A stretch of 32,118 nucleotides of DNA, from contig JAURKV010000111.1 in the NCBI GenBank assembly GCA_030831585.1, positions 1 to 32,118 on the forward strand. The letters are read 5' to 3'. Shown here one piece after another: positions 8,104 to 16,265 of the stretch. This DNA is from Ramlibacter sp. (GTDB taxonomy: Bacteria; Pseudomonadota; Gammaproteobacteria; Burkholderiales; Burkholderiaceae_C). The notes under the pieces were generated by a model. It ran no database searches and was not told the origin of the DNA. It was given only the letters and a program-made list of their open reading frames with translations. Numbering within the stretch: position 1 is the stretch's first letter; each line of letters begins with the position of its first letter. Made by a program: the position numbers and the translations under genes.

Positions 8104-8940
8104 TCAGTCACGCTTGGGGTTGAGCGTCTCGTTGATGCCCAGCCCCAAGAGGTTGAAGGAAACGACAAAAAACATGATGGCCAGCGAGGGGCAGACGATC
8201 AGCCACCAGGCATTGAATTGTTGGCCGCCCTTGAAGGCGGTTTGGAGGATGCCGCCCCAGGACCAGGCGTTGGGGTCGCCCAGGCCGAGGTAGCTCAGCC
8301 CCGCCTCGGTAAGGACGGCGGTGGCCATCACGATGGTCAGGTCGACCAGGGCGGGCCCTGCGGCGTTGATCAGGATGTGCTTGAACATAATCGTCCGGCG
8401 CGGAATGCCCAGAACGATGGCGGCCTCGATATAGGGAAGGCTGGCCAGTTTGAGCGTCGAATTACGTACGATCCGCGCCAAAGTCGGCCAGGAAAAAATC
8501 CCAATGACGATCGCCACCGTCGTGGTGCTGGGCCCGACGATGGCTGAGATCAGGATCATCAGCGGCAGGGTGGGGATGGTCATCGCGATCTCGATCACGC
8601 TGTCAATCAGCGCGCCTGCGCGGCCACCGAAGTAGCCAGATATCAAGCCGAGCGGCAGCCCGATGACGCTGGCGACGATGACCGCAGTCACCGAAATGAA
8701 GAGAGAGGTACGGGCTCCCCAGACGATCTGGTCGAACAGCTCCAGGCCAAGCGAGTCGGTGCCTAGCCAGTGCGCCGCTGACGGCGGCGCCAGCGGCATG
8801 GCGTCGTTGTAACCCGAGGGGTAGGGCACGAGCATCGGGCCCAGGATGCCCACCAGCAGAACCAGGGTGATGCCGGCAAGTCCGATCATCCCGAGGCGGT
8901 GACCGGCCATGGCCTGGGCAAAGCTGCGCTCCTTCCTCAT
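8104..8940 (-). CDS. Peptide ABC transporter permease, DppC-like
   Basis: A 278-residue inner-membrane permease. The N-terminus (RHRLGMIGL-type OppC region), the HWLGTDSLGLELFDQIVWGARTSL segment at ~57-77 and the EAA loop (EAAIVLGIPRRTIMFKHILIN, ~170-190) are diagnostic of the DppC/OppC family, as is the TEAGLSYLGLGDP segment. About six membrane helices are expected. Its ATG overlaps the DppB-like stop as ATGA, so the two permeases are translationally coupled and should form the heterodimeric channel energised by the two ATPases upstream. The length is typical of the family. No anomaly is seen. Confidence 0.9.
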   Translation of the reverse strand: MRKERSFAQAMAGHRLGMIGLAGITLVLLVGILGPMLVPYPSGYNDAMPLAPPSAAHWLGTDSLGLELFDQIVWGARTSLFISVTAVIVASVIGLPLGLISGYFGGRAGALIDSVIEIAMTIPTLPLMILISAIVGPSTTTVAIVIGIFSWPTLARIVRNSTLKLASLPYIEAAIVLGIPRRTIMFKHILINAAGPALVDLTIVMATAVLTEAGLSYLGLGDPNAWSWGGILQTAFKGGQQFNAWWLIVCPSLAIMFFVVSFNLLGLGINETLNPKRD

Positions 8941-9908
8941 TTAGCGATCCCTCCGCTCAGCTTGATACGCGGATCGAGCCAGGCGACGACGAGGTCGGTC
9001 ACCAGCGTCATTGCGATGACGCTGAACGCCAGCACGATGAAGGCGCCCTGGAGCAGGGGGAAGTCCTGCTTTTGTACCGCCTCGTAGATCATCGAGCCGA
9101 CGCCTGGCCATGAAAAAACGGTTTCGGTGAGCACTGCGCCTGCGACCATCTTGCCGAGCATGAGCCCGGTCACTGTGACGGTGGGAATCATCGCGTTACG
9201 CAGGGCATGGCCCCAAATCACCGCCCGGTCACCGACGCCCTTGGCTCGCGCGGTGCGGATGTAGTCCTCCTTCAGAACGTCCAGCATGCTGCTACGGGTG
9301 TAGAGGACGATCTGGGCCAAATTGACAATCACCAAGGTGATGGTCGGAAGAATCATGTGATACGCGATATCCAAGAGGCGTTCGTCGTCGTCGATGCCAG
9401 GCGTGACCGCCCCGCCGACTGGCGTGAGGTCTAGTTCGAGGCTGAAGACATAAACCAGGATGAAGGCGATCAGCGGAATGAATATGGAAATACCCAGGAC
9501 GATGAGCGTGCTCACCGACTGGTCGATCCAATTGCCCTTGTGCCGCGCGGTGTAGACCCCCAAGGGGATGCCGATCATCAGGGTGATGGCCAAGGAGGTC
9601 CCCACCAGCAGCAAGGTCCAGCCCAGGCAAGGCAGGATGATGTCGCCGACCGGCTCCTTCAGAAAGAAAGATTGCCCAAGCTCCAGGTGAGCGAGGTTGC
9701 GCAGGAACAGCCAGTACTGCTCCAGCAGGGACTTGTCCAGCCCGAGCAGGGTGTTGAGGTAGGCGACGTCCTGCGGCGACATCGAGTCGCTGATGAAGAC
9801 GGTGGTGGGGTCGCCCGGCATCAGCCTCACGATCAGGAAGGTGACGGTGATCGCGGCCAGGAAGGTCAGCGCCCCCTTGAAGATCCTTTGTACGATGTAC
9901 TGCAGCAT
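8937..9908 (-). CDS. Peptide ABC transporter permease, DppB-like
   Basis: A 323-residue permease. I start it at the codon encoding MLQYIVQRIF, the standard DppB N-terminus, 11 bases after the ATPase stop; the longer frame would run into the ATPase gene. Visible features are the first helix with ITVTFLIVRLMPGDP, five further hydrophobic segments, and the EAA loop RTARAKGVGDRAVIWGHALRNA (about residues 220-240) that contacts the ATPases. It shares a four-base ATGA overlap with the DppC-like gene. The protein pairs with DppC to form the transport pore of the peptide importer. The length agrees with family members. Confidence 0.9.
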   Translation of the reverse strand: MLQYIVQRIFKGALTFLAAITVTFLIVRLMPGDPTTVFISDSMSPQDVAYLNTLLGLDKSLLEQYWLFLRNLAHLELGQSFFLKEPVGDIILPCLGWTLLLVGTSLAITLMIGIPLGVYTARHKGNWIDQSVSTLIVLGISIFIPLIAFILVYVFSLELDLTPVGGAVTPGIDDDERLLDIAYHMILPTITLVIVNLAQIVLYTRSSMLDVLKEDYIRTARAKGVGDRAVIWGHALRNAMIPTVTVTGLMLGKMVAGAVLTETVFSWPGVGSMIYEAVQKQDFPLLQGAFIVLAFSVIAMTLVTDLVVAWLDPRIKLSGGIAK

Positions 9909-9919
9909 GGGCTCGGCCT

Positions 9920-10897
9920 TCAGGCGGGTGCCGTGAACAGGTGGCAGCGAACCTGGTGCCCAGGTTCTACTTCCTGGAGCACCGGTTCGACCGCTTTGCA
10001 CACCGCCGTTGCCTGCGGGCAGCGAGTGTGGAAACGGCAGCCACTGGGGGGATTCAGGGCGTTGGGGATCTCGCCCTGCAACAGGATGCGGGGCTCCCGG
10101 CGCCCAGTGGTGGGCTGGGGCGCGGCCGAGATCAGCGCCCGGGTGTAGGGATGCAGGCGCCGCTTGAAGAAAGCATCGCGGGGCGCCAGCTCGACCACCT
10201 GACCCAGGTACATCACCATCACCCGGTCGGAGATGTGGCGCACCACACCCAGGTCATGGGTGATGAACAGGTAGGTGAGGCCCAGCTCCCGCTTGAGGTG
10301 GCTGAAAAGGTTGAGGATTTGCGACTGCACCGACACGTCGAGTGCCGACACGGCCTCGTCGCAGATCAAGACCTTCGGACCCAGGGAGAGCGCACGGGCG
10401 ATGCCGATGCGCTGTCGCTGGCCACCTGAGAACGCAAAGGGGTAGGAATTGGCCATGTCGGGCTGCAGGCCCACCCGCTCGAGCAACTGGCCCACTGCCA
10501 CTCGTGCGGCCGCTGCATCGGCCACCTTGCCATGGACCCGCATCGGCTCGGCCAGCGCGTGCCCCACGCTCAGGCGCGGGTTGAGCGAGGCGTAGGGGTC
10601 CTGGAAAATCATCTGGATGCTTTGCCGCAGGTGCCGGTCTTGCGCGCCCTGTGCGCCCCCGATGTCTTGCCCCTCGAAGCGGATCGTTCCTGCCGTGGGC
10701 TGCTCAAGCCGGACGATGGTGCGCCCCAGCGTGGACTTGCCCGAGCCTGATTCACCGACGACGCTGAGCGTCTCGCCCTGTACCAGGTCGAGGTCGATGT
10801 CGTCGAGCGCGTGGACAAACTGCCGCTCCCGCTGGAACAGCGACTTCTTCAGTCCGAAGTGCTTGGTCAGGCCCCGGATCTCGAGCAGCGCGGTCAC
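9920..10897 (-). CDS. Peptide ABC transporter ATP-binding protein, DppF-like
   Basis: A 325-residue ATPase. The GTG start overlaps the preceding stop as GTGA and is preceded by AGGAGGTGA at ideal spacing, so it is preferred over the ATG at 10927. Visible motifs are Walker A GESGSGKST, Q-loop MIFQDPYASLNPR, signature FSGGQRQR, Walker B VLICDEAVSALD and switch His in FITHD. In the Walker B region the common EPT is EAV, as in many DppF/OppF proteins. The C-terminal oligopeptide-transporter domain has four cysteines (CRFHTRC, AVC, RC) of the kind that bind an Fe-S cluster in some homologues. It should heterodimerise with the DppD-like ATPase encoded just upstream. Confidence 0.9.
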   Translation of the reverse strand: MTALLEIRGLTKHFGLKKSLFQRERQFVHALDDIDLDLVQGETLSVVGESGSGKSTLGRTIVRLEQPTAGTIRFEGQDIGGAQGAQDRHLRQSIQMIFQDPYASLNPRLSVGHALAEPMRVHGKVADAAAARVAVGQLLERVGLQPDMANSYPFAFSGGQRQRIGIARALSLGPKVLICDEAVSALDVSVQSQILNLFSHLKRELGLTYLFITHDLGVVRHISDRVMVMYLGQVVELAPRDAFFKRRLHPYTRALISAAPQPTTGRREPRILLQGEIPNALNPPSGCRFHTRCPQATAVCKAVEPVLQEVEPGHQVRCHLFTAPA

Positions 10898-11883
10898 GGC
10901 GTCACCTCCTGGCCGACCGCCCAGCACGCGACCTGGTGGCCAGTGCCGATGGACGTGAGGCGAGGAACGTCGCGGGTGCAGACGTCGCGCGCCTGCGCGC
11001 AGCGGGGCGCAAATCGACAGCCCGGCCCGAAATTGCCGATCGAGGGTACCGAGCCGGGAATTGAATGCAGGTCCCCCGAGCTGCCAGCCAGGGAGGGAAG
11101 CGAGGCGAGGAGGCCCTGGGTGTAGGGGTGCTGTGGCCGGTCGAAGATGTCCTCGGCGCTGCCACTTTCCACCACCCGCCCAGCGTACATGATGACCACC
11201 TCGTCGCAGGTCTCGGCCACCACGCCGAGGTTGTGGGTGATCAGCATGATGGAGCCTTCGGTCTGCTCCTTGATGTCTTGCATCAGGGCCAGAACCTGGG
11301 CCTGGATGGTGGCGTCCAAAGCGGTGGTGGGCTCGTCGGCCATCAGCAGCTGCGGCCGACAGGCGACCGCGATCGCGATCATGATCCGCTGGCGCATGCC
11401 CCCCGAGAGCTGGTGCGGGAACTGGTCATGGCGTTGCTCCGGGTTGGCAATGCCGACCTGGCGCAGCAGATCGATGGTGGCGGCGCGGCGCTCGTCGGGG
11501 CCCATGCCAGGGCGGTGGATTCGCAGCACCTCACCGATTTGGCGTCCTACGGAGTGAACCGGGTTGAGGGAGGTCATGGGTTCCTGGAACACCATGGAGA
11601 TGTCTCGGCCGCGAATCCGCTCCATCTCGGATTCGGACTGTGCAAGCAGGTCGCGGCCCCCGAACAGGATTTCACCGCCCATGACGGCGGCCGCCTGCGG
11701 CAGCAGACGCAGCACCGACAGTGCCGTCATGCTCTTGCCGCAGCCTGATTCGCCCACCACTCCCAGCACGCTACCCGCACGAATGGAGAAGCTGAGGTCG
11801 TCGATCAGCTCGCACACCTGCCCGTCGATCCGGAACCCGAGGCGGTAGCCGCGGAATTCAAGCAGGGCGGGTGCCGGTGTCAC
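10894..11883 (-). CDS. Peptide ABC transporter ATP-binding protein, DppD-like
   Basis: A 329-residue ATPase that starts at a GTG with AGAGGTGA about seven bases upstream. Motifs in order are Walker [10 protein letters not shown]-loop [13 protein letters not shown], signature LSGGMRQR, Walker [13 protein letters not shown] and switch His in LITHNLG. The C-terminal extension contains the cysteine cluster [14 protein letters not shown] plus a late Cys, typical of DppD/OppD. It is the first gene of the six-gene peptide-uptake operon and is transcribed divergently from the LysR gene at 12115. The downstream partner DppF begins within its stop codon. Confidence 0.9.
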   Translation of the reverse strand: MTPAPALLEFRGYRLGFRIDGQVCELIDDLSFSIRAGSVLGVVGESGCGKSMTALSVLRLLPQAAAVMGGEILFGGRDLLAQSESEMERIRGRDISMVFQEPMTSLNPVHSVGRQIGEVLRIHRPGMGPDERRAATIDLLRQVGIANPEQRHDQFPHQLSGGMRQRIMIAIAVACRPQLLMADEPTTALDATIQAQVLALMQDIKEQTEGSIMLITHNLGVVAETCDEVVIMYAGRVVESGSAEDIFDRPQHPYTQGLLASLPSLAGSSGDLHSIPGSVPSIGNFGPGCRFAPRCAQARDVCTRDVPRLTSIGTGHQVACWAVGQEVTP

Positions 11884-12114
11884 TTAGCTCACCTCTCCGG
11901 GTGATCGCCCAGGGCAGGCGTGAGTCCGGGCCCCTGGCGATGGCCGGGGCGTCCGTAAAGGCTGGGAGCGCGCGAACTCGGTGCGTGAGTTGCGGTGCAT
12001 AGGCACGGGCGTTGGCAAACGTGGTTACTGCTGAAGGGTGTCTCCGGACATGCTATCGGGCGCCGCTATGATGTGTCCAATGAATTTTCACCATACACGA
12101 TATGGCTGCTGTTC
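11884..12114. promoter_or_regulatory. Divergent promoter region between the dpp-type operon and LysR gene
   Basis: A 231-base intergenic region separating two divergent starts, the usual location of LysR operators. TGAATTTTCA at 12081-12090 has 4-base inverted arms around TT and lies in the only AT-rich patch, 25-34 bases before the LysR ATG. It is a reasonable operator or autoregulation candidate, but no -35/-10 pair can be assigned with confidence. The placement follows from gene arrangement; binding is inferred. Confidence 0.45.
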
Positions 12115-13038
12115 ATGATAAATACGGCATTCGATCTGAATCTGGTGCGTGTCATGCTGGCCGTGGCCAAGCACCGCAATGTCACGGCGGCCGGGCGCGA
12201 GCTCGGGCTCACCCAGTCCTCCGTGAGCCACTCCCTCAAGCGGCTGCGTGAGCTGTGCAATGACCCGCTGTTTGTCCGCACCGGTGCGGGCATGGTGCCC
12301 ACGCCCGCCGCGCAATCGATGGTCGAGCCCCTGGAGAAGGCCCTATCCGCCCTGGTGGGCTCTTTGGCGCGCACCTCTCCCTTCGATCCGGCGACCACCC
12401 AGCGTTCGTTTGCCATCTTGCTGTCCGACATCGGGCAGTTGATCTATTTGCCTATCATCGCCGCCCACCTCGCCCGGGTGGCACCGCAGGTCAGCCTGCG
12501 CGTGCTGCATGTGGGCATCGACGCCTACCGGGATGTGCTTGCCGCCGGGGAGGCCGACTTCGCCATTGGGCACCTGCCCTCGCTGATGGGAGGGTTTCGG
12601 CAGGTCTCCTTGTTTCAGGACCCGTATGTGGTCATGCTGCGCGCCGACCACCCGCATATCCGAGACAAGATTACCCTGGCCCAGTACATGGCGGCCTCGC
12701 ACATCGTGGTGGAGCCCCCCGGCCGGGGCCCAGGGCTGGTGGAGCAGGCGCTGGCCCGGGTCCGCAATAAGCGCAAGGTGGCCTTGTACCTGCCGCACTT
12801 CTTTGCCGGGCCGCTGATCTTGCGTAATTCGGATTACCTGATGACAGCGCCCAATTTCGCCCGCTTTGCCTTGCACGACCTGCAGAACATCCGCACCGTA
12901 CCCCTGCCTTTCCGAGCCAAGAAGCTCAATGTGAAGCTACTCTGGCACGAGCGCATGCACCGCGACCCCGGGCATCAGTGGATGCGGTCGGCTATTTCCG
13001 AGTTGCTTCCGAGCTCGATCGGGCCCTTGGCCGGCTGA
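12115..13038 (+). CDS. LysR-family transcriptional regulator
   Basis: A 307-residue LysR-type regulator. The ATG at 12115 (MINTAFDLNLVRVML) places the DNA-binding domain at residues ~5-65, as is usual; the frame upstream to 11995 would add an atypical 40-residue leader. The winged helix-turn-helix includes RNVTAAGRELGLTQSSVSHSLKRLR, followed by DPLFVRTGAGMVPTPAAQ, the wording of the NodD/PcpR-like subgroup. The rest is the periplasmic-binding-fold effector domain. Divergent placement from the peptide ABC operon suggests it controls that operon and itself. The 3' end overlaps the convergent amidase gene by 47 bases, so the effector domain tail and the amidase tail share DNA. Confidence 0.88.
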   Translation: MINTAFDLNLVRVMLAVAKHRNVTAAGRELGLTQSSVSHSLKRLRELCNDPLFVRTGAGMVPTPAAQSMVEPLEKALSALVGSLARTSPFDPATTQRSFAILLSDIGQLIYLPIIAAHLARVAPQVSLRVLHVGIDAYRDVLAAGEADFAIGHLPSLMGGFRQVSLFQDPYVVMLRADHPHIRDKITLAQYMAASHIVVEPPGRGPGLVEQALARVRNKRKVALYLPHFFAGPLILRNSDYLMTAPNFARFALHDLQNIRTVPLPFRAKKLNVKLLWHERMHRDPGHQWMRSAISELLPSSIGPLAG

Positions 13039-14605
13039 TGGCGTCTCCAGGCAAGGCGGGGGCGTGTACGGGCTGCCTGCGTGCGCGGGTGGCCTGCTCG
13101 AAAGCGTAGCCCAGCGACAGCAGCCGCGCCTCGCTGAAGGCGGGCCCCAGGAAAGACAGGCAGACCGGCAGGCGATCACCGGTCAGGCCGGCTGGCACCA
13201 CCAGGTCGGGCAGGCCGCTGAGGTTGGCGATGTTGGCCGCCGAGCCCGGTGCCGGCCCGGTCGGGTCGGCACTGTGGCCAGCGACCAGGGCCGCGCGCCG
13301 GATGGCGGTGGGGTAGACCACCGCGTCGAGCTGGTGCGTGGCCATCAGCCCGGTCACGACCGACTGCACCAGCCCCAGGCCATGCACCCGGGCGCTCTCG
13401 TAGCGGTAATCGGTCAGCGTGCCGCTGGCGGCCTCGCGCTCGAACTGGGCCCAGCGGCCCGGGTTGGGCACGCCGCTCGGGCCGGCGCCGGCGGGGAGGC
13501 TGCGCGCGCGCTCGATCAATTCGTTCAAGGACTTCGGATAAGCCGGCCCCAGGCTTGCCAGGTATTGCGCCAGGTGCGGCGCGAACTCGGGCAACCGGAT
13601 GGCGTCGAACAGGCTGTCCTTGAGGGCCAGCAGCCAGGCCGGGTAGCGCACGTCGACAAGCTGCGCACCCGCCCTTTGCAGTGCATCGAGACTGGCCTCG
13701 AAGACCCAGTCGACATCGGCGTCGGCGCCTGCGAAGTCCCTTGCCACCCCCAGGCGCGCGCCGCGCAGAGCCTGGGCGTCGAGCAGGCAGGTGTAGTCAC
13801 TGCAAGAGCGCCCCTCGCTGGCGCGGGTGCCCTCGTCTGCCGGGTCGACGCCGGTCAGCACGCCCAGCACGGCGGCCAGGTCCTGGACATGGCGTGCCAT
13901 CGGGCCGGCGGTGTCCAGCGTGGGGGAGAGCGGGACGATGCCGTCGCGACTGAGCAGCCCGCGCGTCGGCTTGAGGGCCACCAGCCCCTGTGCGGCCGCC
14001 GGCCCGCGGATCGAGCCGCCGGTATCGGTGCCGATGCCGATCGGGGCGTAGCCCGCAGCCACCGCCACCGCGGTGCCGCCCGATGAGCCCGAGGTGCTGC
14101 GGGCGAGGTCATGCGGGTTGCGCGAGTAGCCCACGATGGAGCTGAAGGTGCCGCCCGAGGCGAACTCGGACATGTTCACCTTGGCCAGGATGATGGCGCC
14201 GGCCGCGCGCAGCTGCTGCACGATGAAGGCATCGTCCGGCGGGATGGCGCCCGCCAGCAGCACCGAGCCGGCGGTGGTGGGCATGTCGCCTGTGTCGATG
14301 TTGTCCTTGAGCACCACCGGGATCCCGTGCAGGGGGCCACGCGGACCCTGGCGTGCGCGCTCTTCGTCGAGTGCCCGGGCGGTGTCCAGCGCCTTCGGGT
14401 TGAGGCTGATCACCGCACGCAGGCAGGGGCCCTGGCGGTCAAATGCCTCGATGCGCGCCAGGCTGCGCGCCACCAGGGACTCGGCACTCAAGGTGCCCGC
14501 GTCAAAGGCCGCAGCCAGATCGCCGAGAGTGGCGTCGCACAGGTTCACCGTCTCCAGGTGCTGGTCGTCTTGATTGGCGTGTGACTGCATGGGCATGCGT
14601 TTCAT
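12992..14605 (-). CDS. Amidase signature-family hydrolase
   Basis: A 537-residue enzyme of the amidase-signature family, which hydrolyses C-N amide bonds with a Ser-cisSer-Lys triad. All three residues are visible: K100 in VVLKDN, S174 in STSGSSGG and nucleophile S198 in GTDTGGSIRGPA. The spacings (74 and 24 residues) are close to those of fatty acid amide hydrolase. The length is usual for the family. There is no GatB/GatC partner, so this is a catabolic amidase rather than the tRNA amidotransferase subunit. ATGs at 14605, 14596 and 14590 are all possible, none with a clear ribosome site. It lies 60 bases downstream of the acyl-CoA dehydrogenase on the same strand, probably co-transcribed. 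Substrate unknown. Confidence 0.88.
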   Translation of the reverse strand: MKRMPMQSHANQDDQHLETVNLCDATLGDLAAAFDAGTLSAESLVARSLARIEAFDRQGPCLRAVISLNPKALDTARALDEERARQGPRGPLHGIPVVLKDNIDTGDMPTTAGSVLLAGAIPPDDAFIVQQLRAAGAIILAKVNMSEFASGGTFSSIVGYSRNPHDLARSTSGSSGGTAVAVAAGYAPIGIGTDTGGSIRGPAAAQGLVALKPTRGLLSRDGIVPLSPTLDTAGPMARHVQDLAAVLGVLTGVDPADEGTRASEGRSCSDYTCLLDAQALRGARLGVARDFAGADADVDWVFEASLDALQRAGAQLVDVRYPAWLLALKDSLFDAIRLPEFAPHLAQYLASLGPAYPKSLNELIERARSLPAGAGPSGVPNPGRWAQFEREAASGTLTDYRYESARVHGLGLVQSVVTGLMATHQLDAVVYPTAIRRAALVAGHSADPTGPAPGSAANIANLSGLPDLVVPAGLTGDRLPVCLSFLGPAFSEARLLSLGYAFEQATRARRQPVHAPALPGDAISRPRARSSSEATRK

Positions 14606-14665
14606 TGTGGGCGCGCGGGGTGTTCATCGCAACCGCGCGGGCCCTCGGGAGTGAGCGCCGCGCCC

Positions 14666-15844
14666 TCAGCGCCCGTGCTTGAGTCCCGCGGCAATGCGCT
14701 CAAGCAGCATCTCATTGGAGCCGTCGGTGAAGCTGGCCATTCTCGCGGCTACCAAATGCCGGCCAAAGGGGTGGCGCTCCAGCAGGCCCTCGGCGCCCAT
14801 GGCCTGGGCCAGGGCCGGCAGGTGGCGCTCGGCCATCCGGGTGGACTGCAGCTTGGTTTGCGCCGCCAGTACCTGTACGTCCCCACCAGCGTCGATGACG
14901 CGGGCGGCCTGGGCCACCATGAGCCGGCAGGCAGTGAGCTCGGCCGAGGCTTCGGCCAGACGCCAGCGCCAGCCCTGGTGGTCGAACAGGGGTTGGCCGA
15001 AGGTCTGGCGTGACAGGCCGTGTTCCTGGGCGATGCGCAGCGCCTCGCCGACCATGCCGCAGCACATGGCCGCCACATAGGTGCGTGCGCCGTTGATGGA
15101 GGTGAGCGCCGCCTTAAACGCCTGCCCGGGTGGCAAGTGCATTTCATCGTCACTGGCCAGGTAGCCGTCCAGCGCAAAGCCGCCAGCGCCGATGGCGTGC
15201 TGGCCGGCCATGGCGTAGGCCGCCTGGCGCGCAAAGCCCGGGCGGTGCGCGTCGACGACGAAGCCGGCAACACCGGCGGCCCCCCGCTCGGGATCCGTTT
15301 GCGCGAACAGCAACACAACGTCAGCGTCAACGGCGTTGGTGATCCAGGCCTTACGGCCGTCGAGGCACCAGCCGCCGGCCACCCGGGTGGCGCGCGTTTC
15401 GATGGCGGCGAAGTCCGAGCCCATGCCCGGCTCGGTCAGCGCGGTGCACCCGATCAGGTCACCGGACATCAGTCCGTTCAGATAGCGCGCGCGCACCGGC
15501 GGCGAGGCCATTCGGGCGATGCGGGTGGCGACGTTCAGGCTGTTAATTAGTGAAAAAGCAACGGCGTAGTCGATCCCACCGAGCAGTTCGCTGACCTCGC
15601 ACTTGGCGGAAAAGGGCAGGCCCAGCCCACCAAGCTCGGTGGGCACCTCCATGCGAAACAGGCCGAGGTCGGCGGCTGCCTGGGTCAGCTCGCGCCCTGG
15701 GCTCCGCTCCCGCTCCCACTGCGCGACGCGAGGAGCCAGGACCTCGCGGGCGAAGTGCGCCACCCGCGAGATGAACGCGGCGGTGTCAGGGCCCGCGGTC
15801 TGGTGAGCGCTTGCGCTTGGGGCGGCGGGCGGGGAGGGCGTCAT
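14666..15844 (-). CDS. Acyl-CoA dehydrogenase family flavoprotein
   Basis: A 392-residue acyl-CoA dehydrogenase. Visible features are the N-terminal helical domain with FRMEVPTELGGLGLPF, the flavin/substrate segment CTALTEPGMGSDFAAI, the KAWITNA motif that follows it, and a C-terminal domain with RQTFGQPLFDHQG and FTDGSNEMLLERI. These enzymes oxidise acyl-CoA thioesters to enoyl-CoA using FAD and pass electrons to ETF. At the position where medium- and short-chain enzymes carry the catalytic Glu (the E of EGT) this protein has Asp (D374), so catalysis may be shifted or weaker. No CoA ligase, CoA transferase or ETF gene is nearby. It is the upstream partner of the amidase and is divergent from the racemase-like gene at 16266. 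Confidence 0.85.
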   Translation of the reverse strand: MTPSPPAAPSASAHQTAGPDTAAFISRVAHFAREVLAPRVAQWERERSPGRELTQAAADLGLFRMEVPTELGGLGLPFSAKCEVSELLGGIDYAVAFSLINSLNVATRIARMASPPVRARYLNGLMSGDLIGCTALTEPGMGSDFAAIETRATRVAGGWCLDGRKAWITNAVDADVVLLFAQTDPERGAAGVAGFVVDAHRPGFARQAAYAMAGQHAIGAGGFALDGYLASDDEMHLPPGQAFKAALTSINGARTYVAAMCCGMVGEALRIAQEHGLSRQTFGQPLFDHQGWRWRLAEASAELTACRLMVAQAARVIDAGGDVQVLAAQTKLQSTRMAERHLPALAQAMGAEGLLERHPFGRHLVAARMASFTDGSNEMLLERIAAGLKHGR

Positions 15845-15957
15845 GGGGTATCGGAAAGGTAAGGGGATAAGGGTGAGGAGCGCAGCGTGGATGGCGAAAT
15901 GTCTTTTTCATCGTAGCAGGGCCTGGTGATGGGCCCGCAACGTTGCTCGCGGCGTGA

Positions 15958-16023
15958 ACTCGGAGCCAACTCGGCGCCATTTCGGAGACATTTCGGGACC
16001 AATGCGGACCCGGTTCGGCGGTG
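15958..16023. repeat. Degenerate 11-bp tandem repeat, six units
   Basis: Six consecutive 11-base units start at 15958, 15969, 15980, 15991, 16002 and 16013. Each has CGG at positions 4-6, and TCGG at positions 3-6 in all but the fifth. Examples are ACTCGGAGCCA, ACTCGGCGCCA, TTTCGGAGACA and TTTCGGGACCA. The period is close to one helical turn, so every unit faces the same side of the DNA. It could be a decayed minisatellite or a phased protein-binding array. Confidence 0.6.
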
Positions 16024-16196
16024 ATGGAGTTGTGATGGGGCGGCCTCGTGTCCGACCAGCCGCATCCCTCGGGCCAGAGCGGTGGGTACTTTAGACCTCA
16101 TCGCGCTGGCCCCCAGGCCCGAGGCGGATCAGAAATTCGGGTTGCGCGAACACACCATTAGGCAAACCCCGCTTGGCCTGCCAGCCACGCGCCCTA

Positions 16197-16208
16197 GACT
16201 CGGGAGTC
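16197..16208. promoter_or_regulatory. Inverted repeat GACTC-GG-GAGTC ahead of racemase-like gene 1
   Basis: Perfect 5-base arms with a 2-base spacer, 57 bases upstream of the ATG at 16266. The half-site reappears as TGACTC at 17095-17100, 17165-17170 and 18963-18968, in the gaps before the next two genes. A shared operator is possible; no binding protein is identified. Confidence 0.35.
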
Positions 16209-16265
16209 AGCCAAGGCGCAGCGCAGGACCCCCCTTGCGCTGGCCTGGGGTGCAAGGCAGGCAGG

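Larger units (their letters stand above)
15845..16265. promoter_or_regulatory. Divergent intergenic region between the acyl-CoA dehydrogenase and racemase-like genes
   Basis: A 421-base stretch without a convincing gene, lying between two divergent starts, so it should hold promoters for both. It contains a degenerate 11-bp-phased repeat (15958-16023) and an inverted repeat GACTC-GG-GAGTC (16197-16208) 58 bases before the racemase-like ATG. The short frames through it lack any recognisable protein feature. No promoter hexamers could be assigned with confidence. Confidence 0.4.

Noticed and set aside
12992-14605. GatA subunit of the tRNA amidotransferase
   Set aside because: There are no gatB or gatC neighbours and the context is catabolic; the family signature alone does not support it.
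15958-16023. CRISPR-like array
   Set aside because: Units are 11 bp, directly adjacent, and have no spacers or cas genes.
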